A DNA stretch of 64,000 nt from Halomonas halodenitrificans DSM 735 (lineage in GTDB: Bacteria; Pseudomonadota; Gammaproteobacteria; Pseudomonadales; Halomonadaceae): NCBI RefSeq assembly GCF_000620045.1, contig NZ_JHVH01000016.1, forward strand, positions 35,406-99,405. Reading direction: 5' to 3'. Of this stretch, positions 8,875 to 18,195 are shown piece by piece. A program made the position numbers and the translations under genes. The notes under the pieces were generated by a model that ran no database searches, was not told the DNA's origin, and saw only the letters and a program-made list of their open reading frames with translations. Positions within the stretch are counted from its first letter, which is position 1; each line of letters starts with the position of its first letter.

Positions 8875-11166
8875 ATGCAGCCACCGCAGCAACCGGTCCT
8901 GCGCGATATTGTCCTCGTCGGCGGCGGGCACACCCATGTCGGTGTGCTGAAGCGCTTCGCCATGAATCCCGAGCCGGGCGTCAGGCTGACCCTGATCTGC
9001 CGAGACACCCATACCCCCTACTCGGGCATGCTGCCGGGCTACATCGCCGGACACTATTCCTACGACGAGGTGCATATCGACCTGCGCCGGCTGGCGGAGC
9101 ATGCCGGGGCACGCTTCTTTCGCGACGAGGCCGTGGGCATCGACCACGAGGCCCGCCGCGTGCTCTGTCGCTCGCGCCCCTCGGTGCCCTATGACTGGAT
9201 GTCGATCAATATCGGCTCGACCCCCCATGTGGAGGCGGTCAGCGGCGCCGGCGAGCATGCCATCCCGGTCAAGCCGATTCACCGCTTCAACGATCGCTGG
9301 CAATCCCTGCTCCACCGCCTCGAGGCACACCCGGGACGGACCCGCGTCGCGGTGGTGGGCGGCGGTGCCGGCGGCGTCGAGCTGCTGCTGGCCATGCAGT
9401 ACCGGTTAAGCAGGGAGCTGACCGCCCGGGGACGCGACCCGGACGAGCTCTCCTTCTCGCTTTTCACCCGTGGCGAGAAGCTCCTGGCGACCCACAACCC
9501 CCGGGTACGCGCCCGCTTCCAGCGGATCCTGGCCCGGCGAGGCGTCGAGGTTCATACCGCCATCGAGGTCGTGGACGTCGAGGCGCAGCGCCTGCAGACC
9601 GCGGACGGCACCTGGCACCCCGCCGACGAGATCGTCTGGGTCACCAACGCCGGCGGCGCCCCCTGGCTGCGCGATACGCGGCTGAGCCTCGACGACGCCG
9701 GCTTTATCGAAGTCGGCGATACCCTGCAGACACCATCGGACCCGCGGATCTTCGCCGCTGGCGATATCGCTCATCAGCTCGGCTTCCCCCGCGAGAAGGC
9801 CGGCGTCTTCGCCGTGCGTCAGGGGCGACCGCTGGCCGACAACCTGCGTGCCGCCGTGACCGGGCGCCCCCTGACGCCCTACCGCCCCCAGGCCAAGTGG
9901 CTGGCGCTGATCACCACCGGCGGCCCCCATGCCGTGGCCTCCCGGGGCTGGCTCTGCCTGGCCGGCGACTGGGTATGGCGCTGGAAGGACTGGATCGATC
10001 GGGGCTTCATGGCGAAGTTCAACGACTTGCCGGCCATGGAAGAACCCTCGGGCGGGGCTGCGAAGAGCAGTCGGGTGGTGCTGAATGAAGAGGAAAACAC
10101 CCAGGCGGCCTCGGCGCTTGCCATGCGCTGCGGGGGCTGTGGGGCCAAGGTGGGTGCATCGGTGCTTTCCAGGGCCCTGGCGACTCTCGACCCGGTGGCC
10201 CGCGAGGAGGTGAAGGTCGGCCTGCATGCCCCGGACGACGCCGCCGTGGTACGCGTCCCGCCGGGCAAGGACATGGTGCACAGCATCGATTTCTTCCGCG
10301 CCTTCATCGATGACCCCTATGTCTTCGGCAAGATCGCCGCCAACCACGCCCTGGGCGATATCTTCGCCATGGGTGCCGAGGCCCAGACCGCCACCGCCGT
10401 GGCCACGGTGCCCCAGGGGCTCGAGGCCAAGGTGGAGGATACCGTTCACCAGATGATGTGCGGCGCCGTGGAGGTCCTCGACGCGGCGGGCTGCGCCCTG
10501 GTCGGCGGGCATACCGGCGAAGGCGGCGAGCTGGCCCTGGGGTTTGCCGTCAATGGGCTGATCGATGCCGACCCCGACAGCGACTCGGGGCCCCTCACCA
10601 AGGGTGGCCTGCGTCCCGGTCAGGCGTTGATCCTGACCAAGCCCATCGGTACCGGCACCCTGTTCGCCGCCCACGCCCGCCTCCAGGCCCGGGGTCGCTG
10701 GATCGATGCCGCCCTGGCGAGCATGTGCCAGTCCAGCCGCCAGGCGGCAGACTGCCTGCGCGAGCACGGCGCCACCGCCTGCACCGACCTCACCGGCTTC
10801 GGCCTGCTGGGGCACCTGGTCGAGATGACGCGCCCCGCGGGCGTGGATGCCGAGATCGACCTGGCGGCCCTGCCGCTGCTCGAGGGTGCCGAGGAGACCG
10901 TGGCGGCCGGCATCCTGAGCTCTCTGCAGCCGGCCAACGTGCGCCTGCGCCGGGCCATCCACGACCCGGCCCGATGGCACGGACACCCCCGTTATCCGCT
11001 GCTCTTCGATCCCCAGACCGCCGGCGGCCTGCTGGCCGGCGTGCCTGCCGAACGCGCCGAGGACTGCCTGGCGGCCCTGCAGGCCCTGGGCTACGCGCAA
11101 GCCGCCCTGGTCGGCCGGGTCATTGCCCCCGGCGAGGCGCTGGAGCCCATTCACCTCAAGGATTGA
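8875..11166 (+). CDS. selD: Fused FAD-dependent oxidoreductase / selenide, water dikinase
   Basis: A 763-residue two-domain protein. Residues 1 to about 390 are an NDH-2-like FAD/NAD(P)-binding oxidoreductase (LVGGGHTHVGVLKRF; VAVVGGGAGGVELL; IFAAGDIAHQ). From about residue 417 follows a full selenophosphate synthetase, which makes selenophosphate from selenide and ATP. In CGGCGAKVG the catalytic Cys422 and Lys425 align with Cys17 and Lys20 of E. coli SelD, while the position of E. coli Cys19 is alanine. Later SelD motifs (HSIDFFRAF, NHALGDIFAMGA, LVGGHTGEGGELALGF) are intact. This fusion is known in several proteobacteria; the front domain may supply selenide or sense redox state (inference). 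Its own terminator follows. Confidence 0.93.
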   Translation: MQPPQQPVLRDIVLVGGGHTHVGVLKRFAMNPEPGVRLTLICRDTHTPYSGMLPGYIAGHYSYDEVHIDLRRLAEHAGARFFRDEAVGIDHEARRVLCRSRPSVPYDWMSINIGSTPHVEAVSGAGEHAIPVKPIHRFNDRWQSLLHRLEAHPGRTRVAVVGGGAGGVELLLAMQYRLSRELTARGRDPDELSFSLFTRGEKLLATHNPRVRARFQRILARRGVEVHTAIEVVDVEAQRLQTADGTWHPADEIVWVTNAGGAPWLRDTRLSLDDAGFIEVGDTLQTPSDPRIFAAGDIAHQLGFPREKAGVFAVRQGRPLADNLRAAVTGRPLTPYRPQAKWLALITTGGPHAVASRGWLCLAGDWVWRWKDWIDRGFMAKFNDLPAMEEPSGGAAKSSRVVLNEEENTQAASALAMRCGGCGAKVGASVLSRALATLDPVAREEVKVGLHAPDDAAVVRVPPGKDMVHSIDFFRAFIDDPYVFGKIAANHALGDIFAMGAEAQTATAVATVPQGLEAKVEDTVHQMMCGAVEVLDAAGCALVGGHTGEGGELALGFAVNGLIDADPDSDSGPLTKGGLRPGQALILTKPIGTGTLFAAHARLQARGRWIDAALASMCQSSRQAADCLREHGATACTDLTGFGLLGHLVEMTRPAGVDAEIDLAALPLLEGAEETVAAGILSSLQPANVRLRRAIHDPARWHGHPRYPLLFDPQTAGGLLAGVPAERAEDCLAALQALGYAQAALVGRVIAPGEALEPIHLKD

Positions 11167-11198
11167 TCTCGGCGGGGCTCGATGTCGCGCGGGGCGGG

Positions 11199-11229
11199 GC
11201 CGGGGCAGTCGTAATGTCCCCGGCTTTTT
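11199..11229 (+). terminator. Intrinsic terminator after selD
   Basis: The stem GCCGGGG / CCCCGGC is followed by TTTTT, 33 bases after the selD stop. Confidence 0.8.
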
Positions 11230-11289
11230 GACAAAATTGGCTCGGCTCACTCCTCTTCCTGCCTCGCCCATCACCGCAAGGAACACCTC

Positions 11290-12156
11290 ATGCCGCAACG
11301 CCTCTCCTTCGTCTTGTCGGTGGCATTGCCGCTGCTGCTTGCCGCCCCGCTGGCCGCGGCGGACCCCTTCGTGTTTACCGCCATCCCCGACGAGGACGAG
11401 ACACGCCTGCAGCAGCGCTTCCAGAAGGTCGCCGATTATCTCGCCGACGAACTGGAGGTCGAGGTGCGCTTCGTGCCGGTGAAATCCTATGCCGCGGCGG
11501 TCACCGCCTTTCGCAACGACCAGGTGCAGCTGGCCTGGTTCGGCGGCCTCTCCGGCGTTCAGGCCCGCGAGCGCGTGCCCGGCTCCAGGGCACTGGCCCA
11601 GGGCGTCGAGGACGCCGAGTTCCGGACCTACTTCATCGCCCACGAAAGCACCGGCCTGGATGAGGACACGGGGCTGGTCGACGCCATGCGCGACATGACC
11701 TTCACCTTCGGCTCCAAGGGCTCCACATCCGGCCGCCTGATGCCCGAGCACTACCTGCGCGAGGCCTTCGGCGAGGCACCCGAAGCGGTCTTCTCCCGCG
11801 TGGGCTTCAGCGGCAACCACAGCCGCACCGCCTCGCTGGTCGCCTCCGGGGCCTATCAGCTGGGGGCGCTCAACTACACCGTGTGGGAGAACGAGCTCGA
11901 GGCCGGCAATATCGACCTCGACGGCGTCGAAGTGGTCTGGAAGACCCCGACCTATCCGGACTACCAGTGGACGATCCGCGGCGGCATCGACGAGCGCTTC
12001 GGCGAAGGCTTCGCCGACCGCGTCCAGCAGGCGTTGCTCGATATGGACGACCCGGACCTGCTCGAGAGCTTCCCGCGCTCCGGCTTCATTCCGGTGGACA
12101 ACGACGACTACGAGGTCATCCGCCAGGTCGGCCAGCAGCTCGACATCCTCGACTGA
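11290..12156 (+). CDS. Putative selenate (phosphonate-type) ABC transporter substrate-binding protein
   Basis: A 288-residue periplasmic binding protein of the PhnD-like fold with a clear Sec signal peptide (PQRLSFVLSVALPLLLAAPL). Features include FVFTAIPDEDETRLQQRF at the mature N-terminus, VQLAWFGGLSGVQARE, and TFTFGSKGSTSGRLMPEHYL. A PhnD subfamily consistently encoded beside selD has been named the putative selenate transporter binding protein, and this gene sits directly after selD, so the assignment rests on both family and context. The stop overlaps the next start as TGATG. Confidence 0.8.
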   Translation: MPQRLSFVLSVALPLLLAAPLAAADPFVFTAIPDEDETRLQQRFQKVADYLADELEVEVRFVPVKSYAAAVTAFRNDQVQLAWFGGLSGVQARERVPGSRALAQGVEDAEFRTYFIAHESTGLDEDTGLVDAMRDMTFTFGSKGSTSGRLMPEHYLREAFGEAPEAVFSRVGFSGNHSRTASLVASGAYQLGALNYTVWENELEAGNIDLDGVEVVWKTPTYPDYQWTIRGGIDERFGEGFADRVQQALLDMDDPDLLESFPRSGFIPVDNDDYEVIRQVGQQLDILD

Positions 12157-12809
12157 TGACCTCGCTCGCCCTCACGGACCTGGTAGCCGATTACGGCGGA
12201 GAACGCGTGATCGGCCCGCTCGACCTGACGCTGGCCCACGGCGAACGCGTCTCCCTGGTCGGCAAAAGCGGCGCCGGAAAGTCCACGCTGCTGGGCGTCA
12301 TGCAGCAGCGCTGGCGGCATCTCGGTGCCGCCCTGATGCCCCAGCAGCTGGGCCTGGTGCCCTCGCTGAGCGTATTCCACAACGTCTATATGGGCGGGCT
12401 CGCCAGGCATTCTACCTGGTACAACCTGGTCACCCTGGCGCGCCCCTTCCGCCGCGATATCGACGCCATCACGCCCCTGCTCGAACGCTTCGATATCGCC
12501 GACAAGTGCTGGGCCCCGGTCGGCGAGCTCTCCGGCGGCCAGAGCCAACGCGTCGCGGCGGCTCGTGCGATTCACCAGCGCGGCGGCTTTCTGCTTGCCG
12601 ACGAGCCGATATCGGCCCTCGATGGCCCGCTGGCCGAGCGGGTGCTGACCGCGCTGGGCGAGGCCTATCCCACCTCAGTGCTGGCGATGCATGACGTGGA
12701 GCTGGCCCTGCGCTTCACCGACCGCGTCGTGGGCATCGCCGACGGCAGGATCGCCCTGGACGAGGCCACCCACAGGCTGAACGCCCGGGACCTTCTGGAA
12801 CTGTACTGA
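12156..12809 (+). CDS. Putative selenate ABC transporter ATP-binding protein (PhnC-like)
   Basis: A 217-residue ABC ATPase. Walker A GKSGAGKST, signature LSGGQSQRVAAARAI and Walker B FLLADEPISALD are all present. The start is set by the TGATG overlap with the binding-protein gene; the open frame continues upstream without a better start. It energises the permease encoded two bases downstream. The nearest named relatives are phosphonate transporter ATPases; the substrate is inferred from the selD neighbourhood. Confidence 0.82.
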   Translation: MTSLALTDLVADYGGERVIGPLDLTLAHGERVSLVGKSGAGKSTLLGVMQQRWRHLGAALMPQQLGLVPSLSVFHNVYMGGLARHSTWYNLVTLARPFRRDIDAITPLLERFDIADKCWAPVGELSGGQSQRVAAARAIHQRGGFLLADEPISALDGPLAERVLTALGEAYPTSVLAMHDVELALRFTDRVVGIADGRIALDEATHRLNARDLLELY

Positions 12810-12811
12810 TC

Positions 12812-14299
12812 ATGAGGCATTCGGCAACCGTACGCACCAGCCTGGGCTTCGTTGCGCTGGCCCTCGTCTGCCTCCTCATGGCCGACTTCCAGATCAGCGC
12901 CCACGACCCCTGGGCGGAGCTGGGGCGCCTCTTCCTGGGGGTGACACGGCCGAGCTTCTCGGCCATGGACTATCTCGGCGAGGCGGTCGTGCGCACCCTG
13001 GCCTTCGCCTTCGTCGGGGTGGGCCTGGGGGCCGCGGCAGGCCTGATGCTGGCCCTGGTGTTCCGGCATCGCGCGGTGCGTACCACCTGCGCCTTTATCC
13101 GCGCCATTCACGAGCTGTTCTGGGCGTTGATCTTCCTGCAGTTCTTCGGCCTGCATCCGCTGACCGGGGTGCTGGCCATCGCCATTCCCTATGCCGGCAT
13201 CTTCGCCAAGGTCTATGCGGAGATCCTCGACGAGAGCGATCCACAGCCGTCGACGGTGGTCCCCCATGGCGCCGGCGTGGTCTCGGCGCTTGCCTACACC
13301 CGCTTCAGCCAGGCCTGGCCACACCTGGCCAGCTACACCGCCTATCGACTAGAGTGCGGCCTGCGCTCCAGCGCCGTACTGGGCTTCGTGGGGATGCCCA
13401 CCCTGGGCTTCTACCTGGAGTCCTCGTTCGCCCAGGGCCAGTACGCCACGGTAGGGGCACTACTGCTGCTCTTCTACGCGCTGATCGCCACCCTCAAGCT
13501 CTGGGCCCGCCCGCGCCTGCTGCCGCTCTACCTGCTGGCCGCCCCCTTCCTGCTCGGCGACGGCCTGCCGATACGCTGGCAGAGCGTCTCGCGGTTCTTT
13601 ACCGAGGATATCGTTCCCGAGCCACTGCGCCAGGGTGAGGGGGTCGCCGGCCTCGTCCCCTGGCTGGGCGATATACTGGCCAACGACGCCCTGCCGGGCC
13701 TCTGGAATACCCTGCTGCTGACCCAGATCGCCCTGGTGGCGACCGGCCTGCTGGCGCTCATGCTGTACCCGCTGGTCTCGCAGCACTTCACGGGGCGCCA
13801 CGCCACCGGCCGACTGCGAGGCGCCCTCGGCCACGGCGTGCTGGTCATCCTGCGCTCGACCCCGGAATACCTGCTGGCCTTTATCCTGCTGCAGCTGTGG
13901 GGCCCCTCGATGCTGCCGGCGGTGGTGGCGCTGGCCATTCACAATGGCGGCATCATCGGTCACCTGGTAGGCCAGCGCAGCAACCAGATCACGCTGCGCC
14001 CGGATGCGCCGCGGGGCATCGAACGCTACGCCTTCGAGCTGACCCCACGGCTCTATGGCCCCTTCCTGGCCCTGCTGTTCTACCGCTGGGAAATCATCAT
14101 GCGCGAGACCGCCATCCTCGGCATCCTCGGCATCGCTACCCTGGGTTTTTATGTCGACAGCGCCATTCAGGAGATCCGCTTCGATCGGGCGATGATCCTG
14201 ATCCTGATCACCGCCCTGCTCAACATCGGCGTGGATGTCCTGGCTCGCCGCCTGCGCAACCGGCTGCGCCTGCGGCATACCGCCAGCTGCGAGCCCTGA
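12812..14299 (+). CDS. Putative selenate ABC transporter permease with two fused permease domains
   Basis: A 495-residue membrane protein made of two tandem PhnE-like permease domains (about residues 1-270 and 280-490), each with its own cytoplasmic coupling loop: SQAWPHLASYTAYRLECGLR-type in the first, LTPRLYGPFLALLFYRWEII-type in the second. One chain can therefore replace the usual permease dimer. It starts two bases after the ATPase stop, making a compact binding protein-ATPase-permease operon. It converges on ilvD with a 10-base gap and no visible terminator. Confidence 0.82.
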   Translation: MRHSATVRTSLGFVALALVCLLMADFQISAHDPWAELGRLFLGVTRPSFSAMDYLGEAVVRTLAFAFVGVGLGAAAGLMLALVFRHRAVRTTCAFIRAIHELFWALIFLQFFGLHPLTGVLAIAIPYAGIFAKVYAEILDESDPQPSTVVPHGAGVVSALAYTRFSQAWPHLASYTAYRLECGLRSSAVLGFVGMPTLGFYLESSFAQGQYATVGALLLLFYALIATLKLWARPRLLPLYLLAAPFLLGDGLPIRWQSVSRFFTEDIVPEPLRQGEGVAGLVPWLGDILANDALPGLWNTLLLTQIALVATGLLALMLYPLVSQHFTGRHATGRLRGALGHGVLVILRSTPEYLLAFILLQLWGPSMLPAVVALAIHNGGIIGHLVGQRSNQITLRPDAPRGIERYAFELTPRLYGPFLALLFYRWEIIMRETAILGILGIATLGFYVDSAIQEIRFDRAMILILITALLNIGVDVLARRLRNRLRLRHTASCEP

Positions 14300-14309
14300 C
14301 GGCCCGGGG

Positions 14310-15998
14310 TTATTCCGGAAGGTCGGTCAACGCCCCGGTGCTCGCCGAGCTGACCAGCCGGGCGTACTTGGCGAGCACGCCCCGGGTGTAGCGCGGCTCA
14401 GGCCGGCGCCAGGCGGCCCGGCGGCTCTCCAGCTGTTCAACGGTGAGGGCGACGTCGATGGTGTCGGCCTCGGCATCGATGGTGATCCGGTCGCCATCCT
14501 CCACCAGCGCCAGGGGTCCGCCATCGAACGCCTCGGGGGTCACGTGGCCCACCACGAAGCCGTGGCTGCCGCCGGAGAAGCGCCCGTCGGTAATCAGGGC
14601 CACCTCGCTGCCGAGCCCCCGGCCCATGATCGCCGACGTGGGCGTCAGCATTTCACGCATGCCGGGCCCGCCCCGCGGCCCCTCGTAGCGGATCACCACC
14701 ACGTCGCCGGCCACCACGATGCCATCATTGATGCCTGCTTGGGCCTCCTCCTCGGAGTTGAATACCCGCGCCGTGCCGGAGAAGCGCGTGCCCTCCTTGC
14801 CGGTGATCTTGGCCACCGCACCTTCCGGCGCCAGGTTGCCGTGGAGGATACGCAGGTGGCTCTCGGCCTTGATGGGCTGGTCCAGCGCCGCGATGATCCG
14901 CTGATCATCCGGATAGGGGGACACGCCGGCCAGGTTCTCTGCCAATGTCTTGCCGGTGACCGTCAGGCAGTCACCGTGCAGGAGCCCCGCCTCGAGCAGG
15001 ATCTTCATCAGCGGCTGGATGCCGCCGATCGCCACCAGCTCGCTCATCATGTAGTGGCCGCTGGGGCGCAGGTCGGCAACGACCGGCACACGCTTGCCGA
15101 TCTCGGTGAAGTCGGCAAGCGACAGCTCGACGCCGATGGTGCGCGCCATGGCGATCAGGTGCAGCACCGCGTTGGTGGAGCCGCCCAGGGCGATCACCAC
15201 GCTGATGGCGTTCTCGAAGGCCTGGCGGGTCATGATGTCCGACGGCTTGATGCCCTGCTCGAGAAGCTCGAGCACCGCGGCGCCCGCCGCCTCGCAGTCA
15301 TCACGCTTGTCGTTGGACACGGCATTCTGGGCCGAACTGCCCGGCAGGCTCATGCCCAGGGCCTCGATGGCCGAGGCCATGGTATTGGCGGTGTACATGC
15401 CGCCGCAGGAGCCGGGCCCGGGAATCGCCGTCTCCTCGATCTGCTTGAGTTCGATCAGGTCGATATCCCCGCGGCTATGGGCCCCCATGGCCTCGAATAC
15501 CGAGACGATATCGGTGTGGCCCTTGCCCGGCAGAATGGTGCCGCCATAGACGAACACGCTGGGCCGGTCGAGGCGCGCCAGTCCCATCAGACAGCCCGGC
15601 ATGTTCTTGTCGCAGCCACCGATGGCCACCAGGCCATCGAAGCCCTCGCAGCCGGCGACCGTCTCGATGGAATCGGCAATCACCTCCCTCGACACCAGCG
15701 AATACTTCATGCCCTCGGTGCCGTTGGCGATGCCATCGGAGATGGTGATGGTATTGAAGATCACTCCCTTGCCACCGGCGGCATCGGCGCCATCGCTGGC
15801 GTGGCGTGCCAGCTCGTCGATATGGCTGTTGCAGGGGGTGAGGTTGCTCCAGGTGGAGGCGATGCCCACCTGGGGCTTGACGAAGTCCTCGTCCTGGAAG
15901 CCCACCGCACGCAGCATGGCACGGCTCGCGGCCTTGCCGGGGCCATCCACCACCTGGGCGGAATGGCGGCGTCGGGTATCTTTCGGTGTATCGGACAT
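14310..15998 (-). CDS. ilvD: Dihydroxy-acid dehydratase
   Basis: Iron-sulfur dehydratase that converts 2,3-dihydroxy-isovalerate and its homologue to 2-oxo acids in valine, leucine and isoleucine synthesis. The 562-residue product belongs to the shorter IlvD class (about 560 against 616 in E. coli). Conserved elements are [37 protein letters not shown] and [17 protein letters not shown], which carry the cluster cysteines. The start at 15998 is preceded by AGAGGAG; an upstream in-frame extension has no family similarity. It stands alone on the minus strand. Confidence 0.95.
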   Translation of the reverse strand: MSDTPKDTRRRHSAQVVDGPGKAASRAMLRAVGFQDEDFVKPQVGIASTWSNLTPCNSHIDELARHASDGADAAGGKGVIFNTITISDGIANGTEGMKYSLVSREVIADSIETVAGCEGFDGLVAIGGCDKNMPGCLMGLARLDRPSVFVYGGTILPGKGHTDIVSVFEAMGAHSRGDIDLIELKQIEETAIPGPGSCGGMYTANTMASAIEALGMSLPGSSAQNAVSNDKRDDCEAAGAAVLELLEQGIKPSDIMTRQAFENAISVVIALGGSTNAVLHLIAMARTIGVELSLADFTEIGKRVPVVADLRPSGHYMMSELVAIGGIQPLMKILLEAGLLHGDCLTVTGKTLAENLAGVSPYPDDQRIIAALDQPIKAESHLRILHGNLAPEGAVAKITGKEGTRFSGTARVFNSEEEAQAGINDGIVVAGDVVVIRYEGPRGGPGMREMLTPTSAIMGRGLGSEVALITDGRFSGGSHGFVVGHVTPEAFDGGPLALVEDGDRITIDAEADTIDVALTVEQLESRRAAWRRPEPRYTRGVLAKYARLVSSASTGALTDLPE

Positions 15999-16041
15999 GG
16001 CGGGTCTCCTCTGAAGATGGGGTGACCCCAGAGAGTGGACC

Positions 16042-16243
16042 TCAATCCCCATGGCTGTCCATATTGCCGGTCGAGAACACGGCTTCTGTGCCGTCCGCGC
16101 TGACGGCAAACGGCAAGCCCTCACGAAAGAGCCAAGCGTCCGGTCGCCACGACGCGATCACCGGACCGACCCGCGTCGAGGCAACCAGCGCCTTCAGAAA
16201 CGATGCCCACGGGGGGCCATGACGGCCTATCGCCGGATCGACG
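16042..16243 (-). other. Unassigned gap with a short open frame
   Basis: Between ilvD and the DsbA-like gene the minus strand stays open for about 60 codons (from about WASFLKALVAS to NMDSHGD) and ends at 16042. The frame has no convincing start or ribosome site outside the upstream gene, and I recognise no family. It may be a gene remnant or chance. Confidence 0.25.
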
Positions 16244-16903
16244 CTACTGCGGCGCCTCTTCGGCCTCCGCGGCGATCTCCTGCAGCGCACTTACCAGTGT
16301 TTCGGGTTCCTGAGCCCCGGAAATCAGATACTTGTCGTTGATGATATATGCCGGCACGGACGAGACACCCGCCTGTTGGTAGCTGGCCTCATCCTGGCGC
16401 ACGGCATCGGCGTACTGCCCGGACGCCAGCACCTCTCTGGCGCCGCCTGAATCGAGCCCCACGGCTTCAACGCAGCGGAGAAGAACCTCATGCTCCGAGA
16501 CGTTTTCCGCCCTGCCGAAATAGGCCTCGAACAGCGCCTTTTTCATGGCGGTAGCCTCGCCCTGCTCATCGGCCCACTTGACCAGCCGATGGGCATCGAA
16601 GGTGTTGCAGGAGCGTCGCTCCTGGATCTTGGCGAAGTTGATGCCGAGATCCTGTGCGATGGTCATCATCTGACTCTGGTTCGCGCGCATCTCGTCCTCG
16701 CTGCGCCCATACTTGCGGGCCAGCGCCGGCAGGATCGGCTCTCCCTCCCCGCTCTGCTCAGGGTTCAGCTCGAAGGCGTGCCAGCGGATCGTGAACGCAA
16801 ACTCTGACGCCAGCCGCTGCATGGCCAGCTCCAGGCGGGCATAGCCGATGGCACACCAGGGGCAGGCAATATCCGAAACGATATCGATGGCTATCTTTCT
16901 CAT
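16244..16903 (-). CDS. DsbA-family (FrnE-like) thiol oxidoreductase
   Basis: A 219-residue cytoplasmic thioredoxin-fold protein with the active-site pair CPWC near residue 13 (DIACPWCAIGYARLELA) and a cis-proline loop in GVSSVPAYIINDKYLISG. This is the DSBA-like/FrnE group, distinct from exported DsbA because there is no signal peptide. The start is set by a four-base ATGA overlap with the OsmC-like gene upstream, so the two are coupled. A joint role in thiol and peroxide stress is inferred from the pairing. Confidence 0.85.
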   Translation of the reverse strand: MRKIAIDIVSDIACPWCAIGYARLELAMQRLASEFAFTIRWHAFELNPEQSGEGEPILPALARKYGRSEDEMRANQSQMMTIAQDLGINFAKIQERRSCNTFDAHRLVKWADEQGEATAMKKALFEAYFGRAENVSEHEVLLRCVEAVGLDSGGAREVLASGQYADAVRQDEASYQQAGVSSVPAYIINDKYLISGAQEPETLVSALQEIAAEAEEAPQ

Positions 16904-17352
16904 TTCCTCACCCAGCTCATATTGACCGGCACATTGGCATCCAGGAAAAGATTCATGACGGGGCATCGCCGCTCCACAGCTTCTCTCAGCTGCTGGAGGC
17001 GCTCCTCACTCTCATTGGTTGTCACCTGGACGTCAAAGTTCACCGAGTGAAAGTGGGGGGAGACCCCCTCTACGCCGCTCATTCCCTGCAGGTCGATGTC
17101 TCCACTGCTGGAAAATTCCGCGCCCTCATAGGCAAAGCCCTGCTCCTTCGCGATCAGCGAAATCATCACGGAGGTACAGCTGGTGAGTCCTGAGAGCACC
17201 AGTTCGACGGGATTTGGACCTTCGTCTGTGCCGCCCAGGTTTGCAGGCTCATCCACGATAAATGATTCGAATGAGCGGACGGACATCTCCGTCTTCATGC
17301 CACCTTTCCAAACGCCTTTTGACTCGACCTGAAGGATGGAGTTAGCCGCCAT
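16900..17352 (-). CDS. OsmC-family peroxiredoxin-like protein
   Basis: A 150-residue protein of the OsmC/Ohr superfamily. The two redox cysteines expected in the family are visible: one in ELVLSGLTSCTSVMISLIA (about residue 59) and one in VERRCPVMNLFLDANVPV (about residue 130). OsmC-like enzymes reduce organic hydroperoxides with dithiol cofactors. First gene of a two-gene unit with the DsbA-like oxidoreductase, which it overlaps by four bases. Confidence 0.88.
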   Translation of the reverse strand: MAANSILQVESKGVWKGGMKTEMSVRSFESFIVDEPANLGGTDEGPNPVELVLSGLTSCTSVMISLIAKEQGFAYEGAEFSSSGDIDLQGMSGVEGVSPHFHSVNFDVQVTTNESEERLQQLREAVERRCPVMNLFLDANVPVNMSWVRK

Positions 17353-17497
17353 ATCAGTTGTTTCCCGGTTGTGTTAGAGGCTTTTGCAAGCTTGTGCGAG
17401 CAATATATCAAACGCCCTCCTGCCACACACGACCTCGGGATAGTGCAAATTCTCACTTGGTTATAATGAAGACTGCCACGCGCCTGGGGTGCGGAGC

Positions 17498-18085
17498 CTA
17501 CTTCTCCCGCGGCACCCGTCCCATCAGATAGAACTCCTCGTTGGGTGGCGTGCCGGTCAGGGTGACCAGGCGGTTGGAGAGGCCGAAGAAGGCGGCAATG
17601 GCGCCGATGTCCCAGATATCGTCGCGGGTGAAGCCGGCCGACTCGAGGCACGCCTCCCACGCCTCGGTGAGCTCCCCCACCTCCAGGGCACAGTACATGG
17701 CGAAGTCGAGCATGGTGCGATGCCGCTCGCTGATCGGTGCGGTGCGATGGTTGATCGCCACCTGATCGGCCAGCAGCGGGTCCTTGCTGTAGATTCGCAC
17801 CAGAGCGCCGTGGGCCACCACGCAGTAGAGACAGCGGTTACGGGCGCTGGTGGCCACCACGATCATCTCCTTCTCCGCCTTGGTCAGGGTATCGGACTCC
17901 CGCTCCATCAGGGCGTCGTGGTAGGCGAAGAAGGCGCGGAACTCCGCCGGGCGATGCGCCAGCATCAGGAAGACATTGGGTACGAAGCCGGCCTTCTCCT
18001 GCACCGCCAGGATGGCGTCGCGGATATCCTCGGGCAGGTCGTGGATCGACTCCGGGACGGGGAAACGGCTGATGGAAGTGGTCAT
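17498..18085 (-). CDS. Peroxidase-related protein, AhpD/carboxymuconolactone decarboxylase-like
   Basis: A 195-residue protein with the AhpD-like active-site motif in RNRCLYCVVAHGALVR: a CxxC followed three residues later by histidine. The domain spans roughly residues 45-150. The length and the C-terminal GLSNRLVTLTGTPPNEEFYL fit the uncharacterised peroxidase-related subfamily of the alkylhydroperoxidase AhpD family. It is transcribed alone, 145 bases upstream of the OsmC-like gene; substrate unknown. Confidence 0.85.
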   Translation of the reverse strand: MTTSISRFPVPESIHDLPEDIRDAILAVQEKAGFVPNVFLMLAHRPAEFRAFFAYHDALMERESDTLTKAEKEMIVVATSARNRCLYCVVAHGALVRIYSKDPLLADQVAINHRTAPISERHRTMLDFAMYCALEVGELTEAWEACLESAGFTRDDIWDIGAIAAFFGLSNRLVTLTGTPPNEEFYLMGRVPREK

Positions 18086-18195
18086 GTTGGCTCCTGGGTT
18101 ATGTTTGTTATCGCCGACCCAACATAACAGTTCGCGTCAACGTCAACACGTCTGCCAAGGTCGCATTCTCGGGCCACTCAGCCCCGACTCGCCCC

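Noticed and set aside
5684..8884. A 1066-codon open frame on the minus strand opposite ttrA
   Set aside because: It mirrors the strongly supported ttrA gene in high-GC DNA, is low-complexity (Gly/Ala/Val/His-rich), and matches no family. Similar long antisense frames opposite selD, katG, the symporter and recB were dismissed for the same reason.
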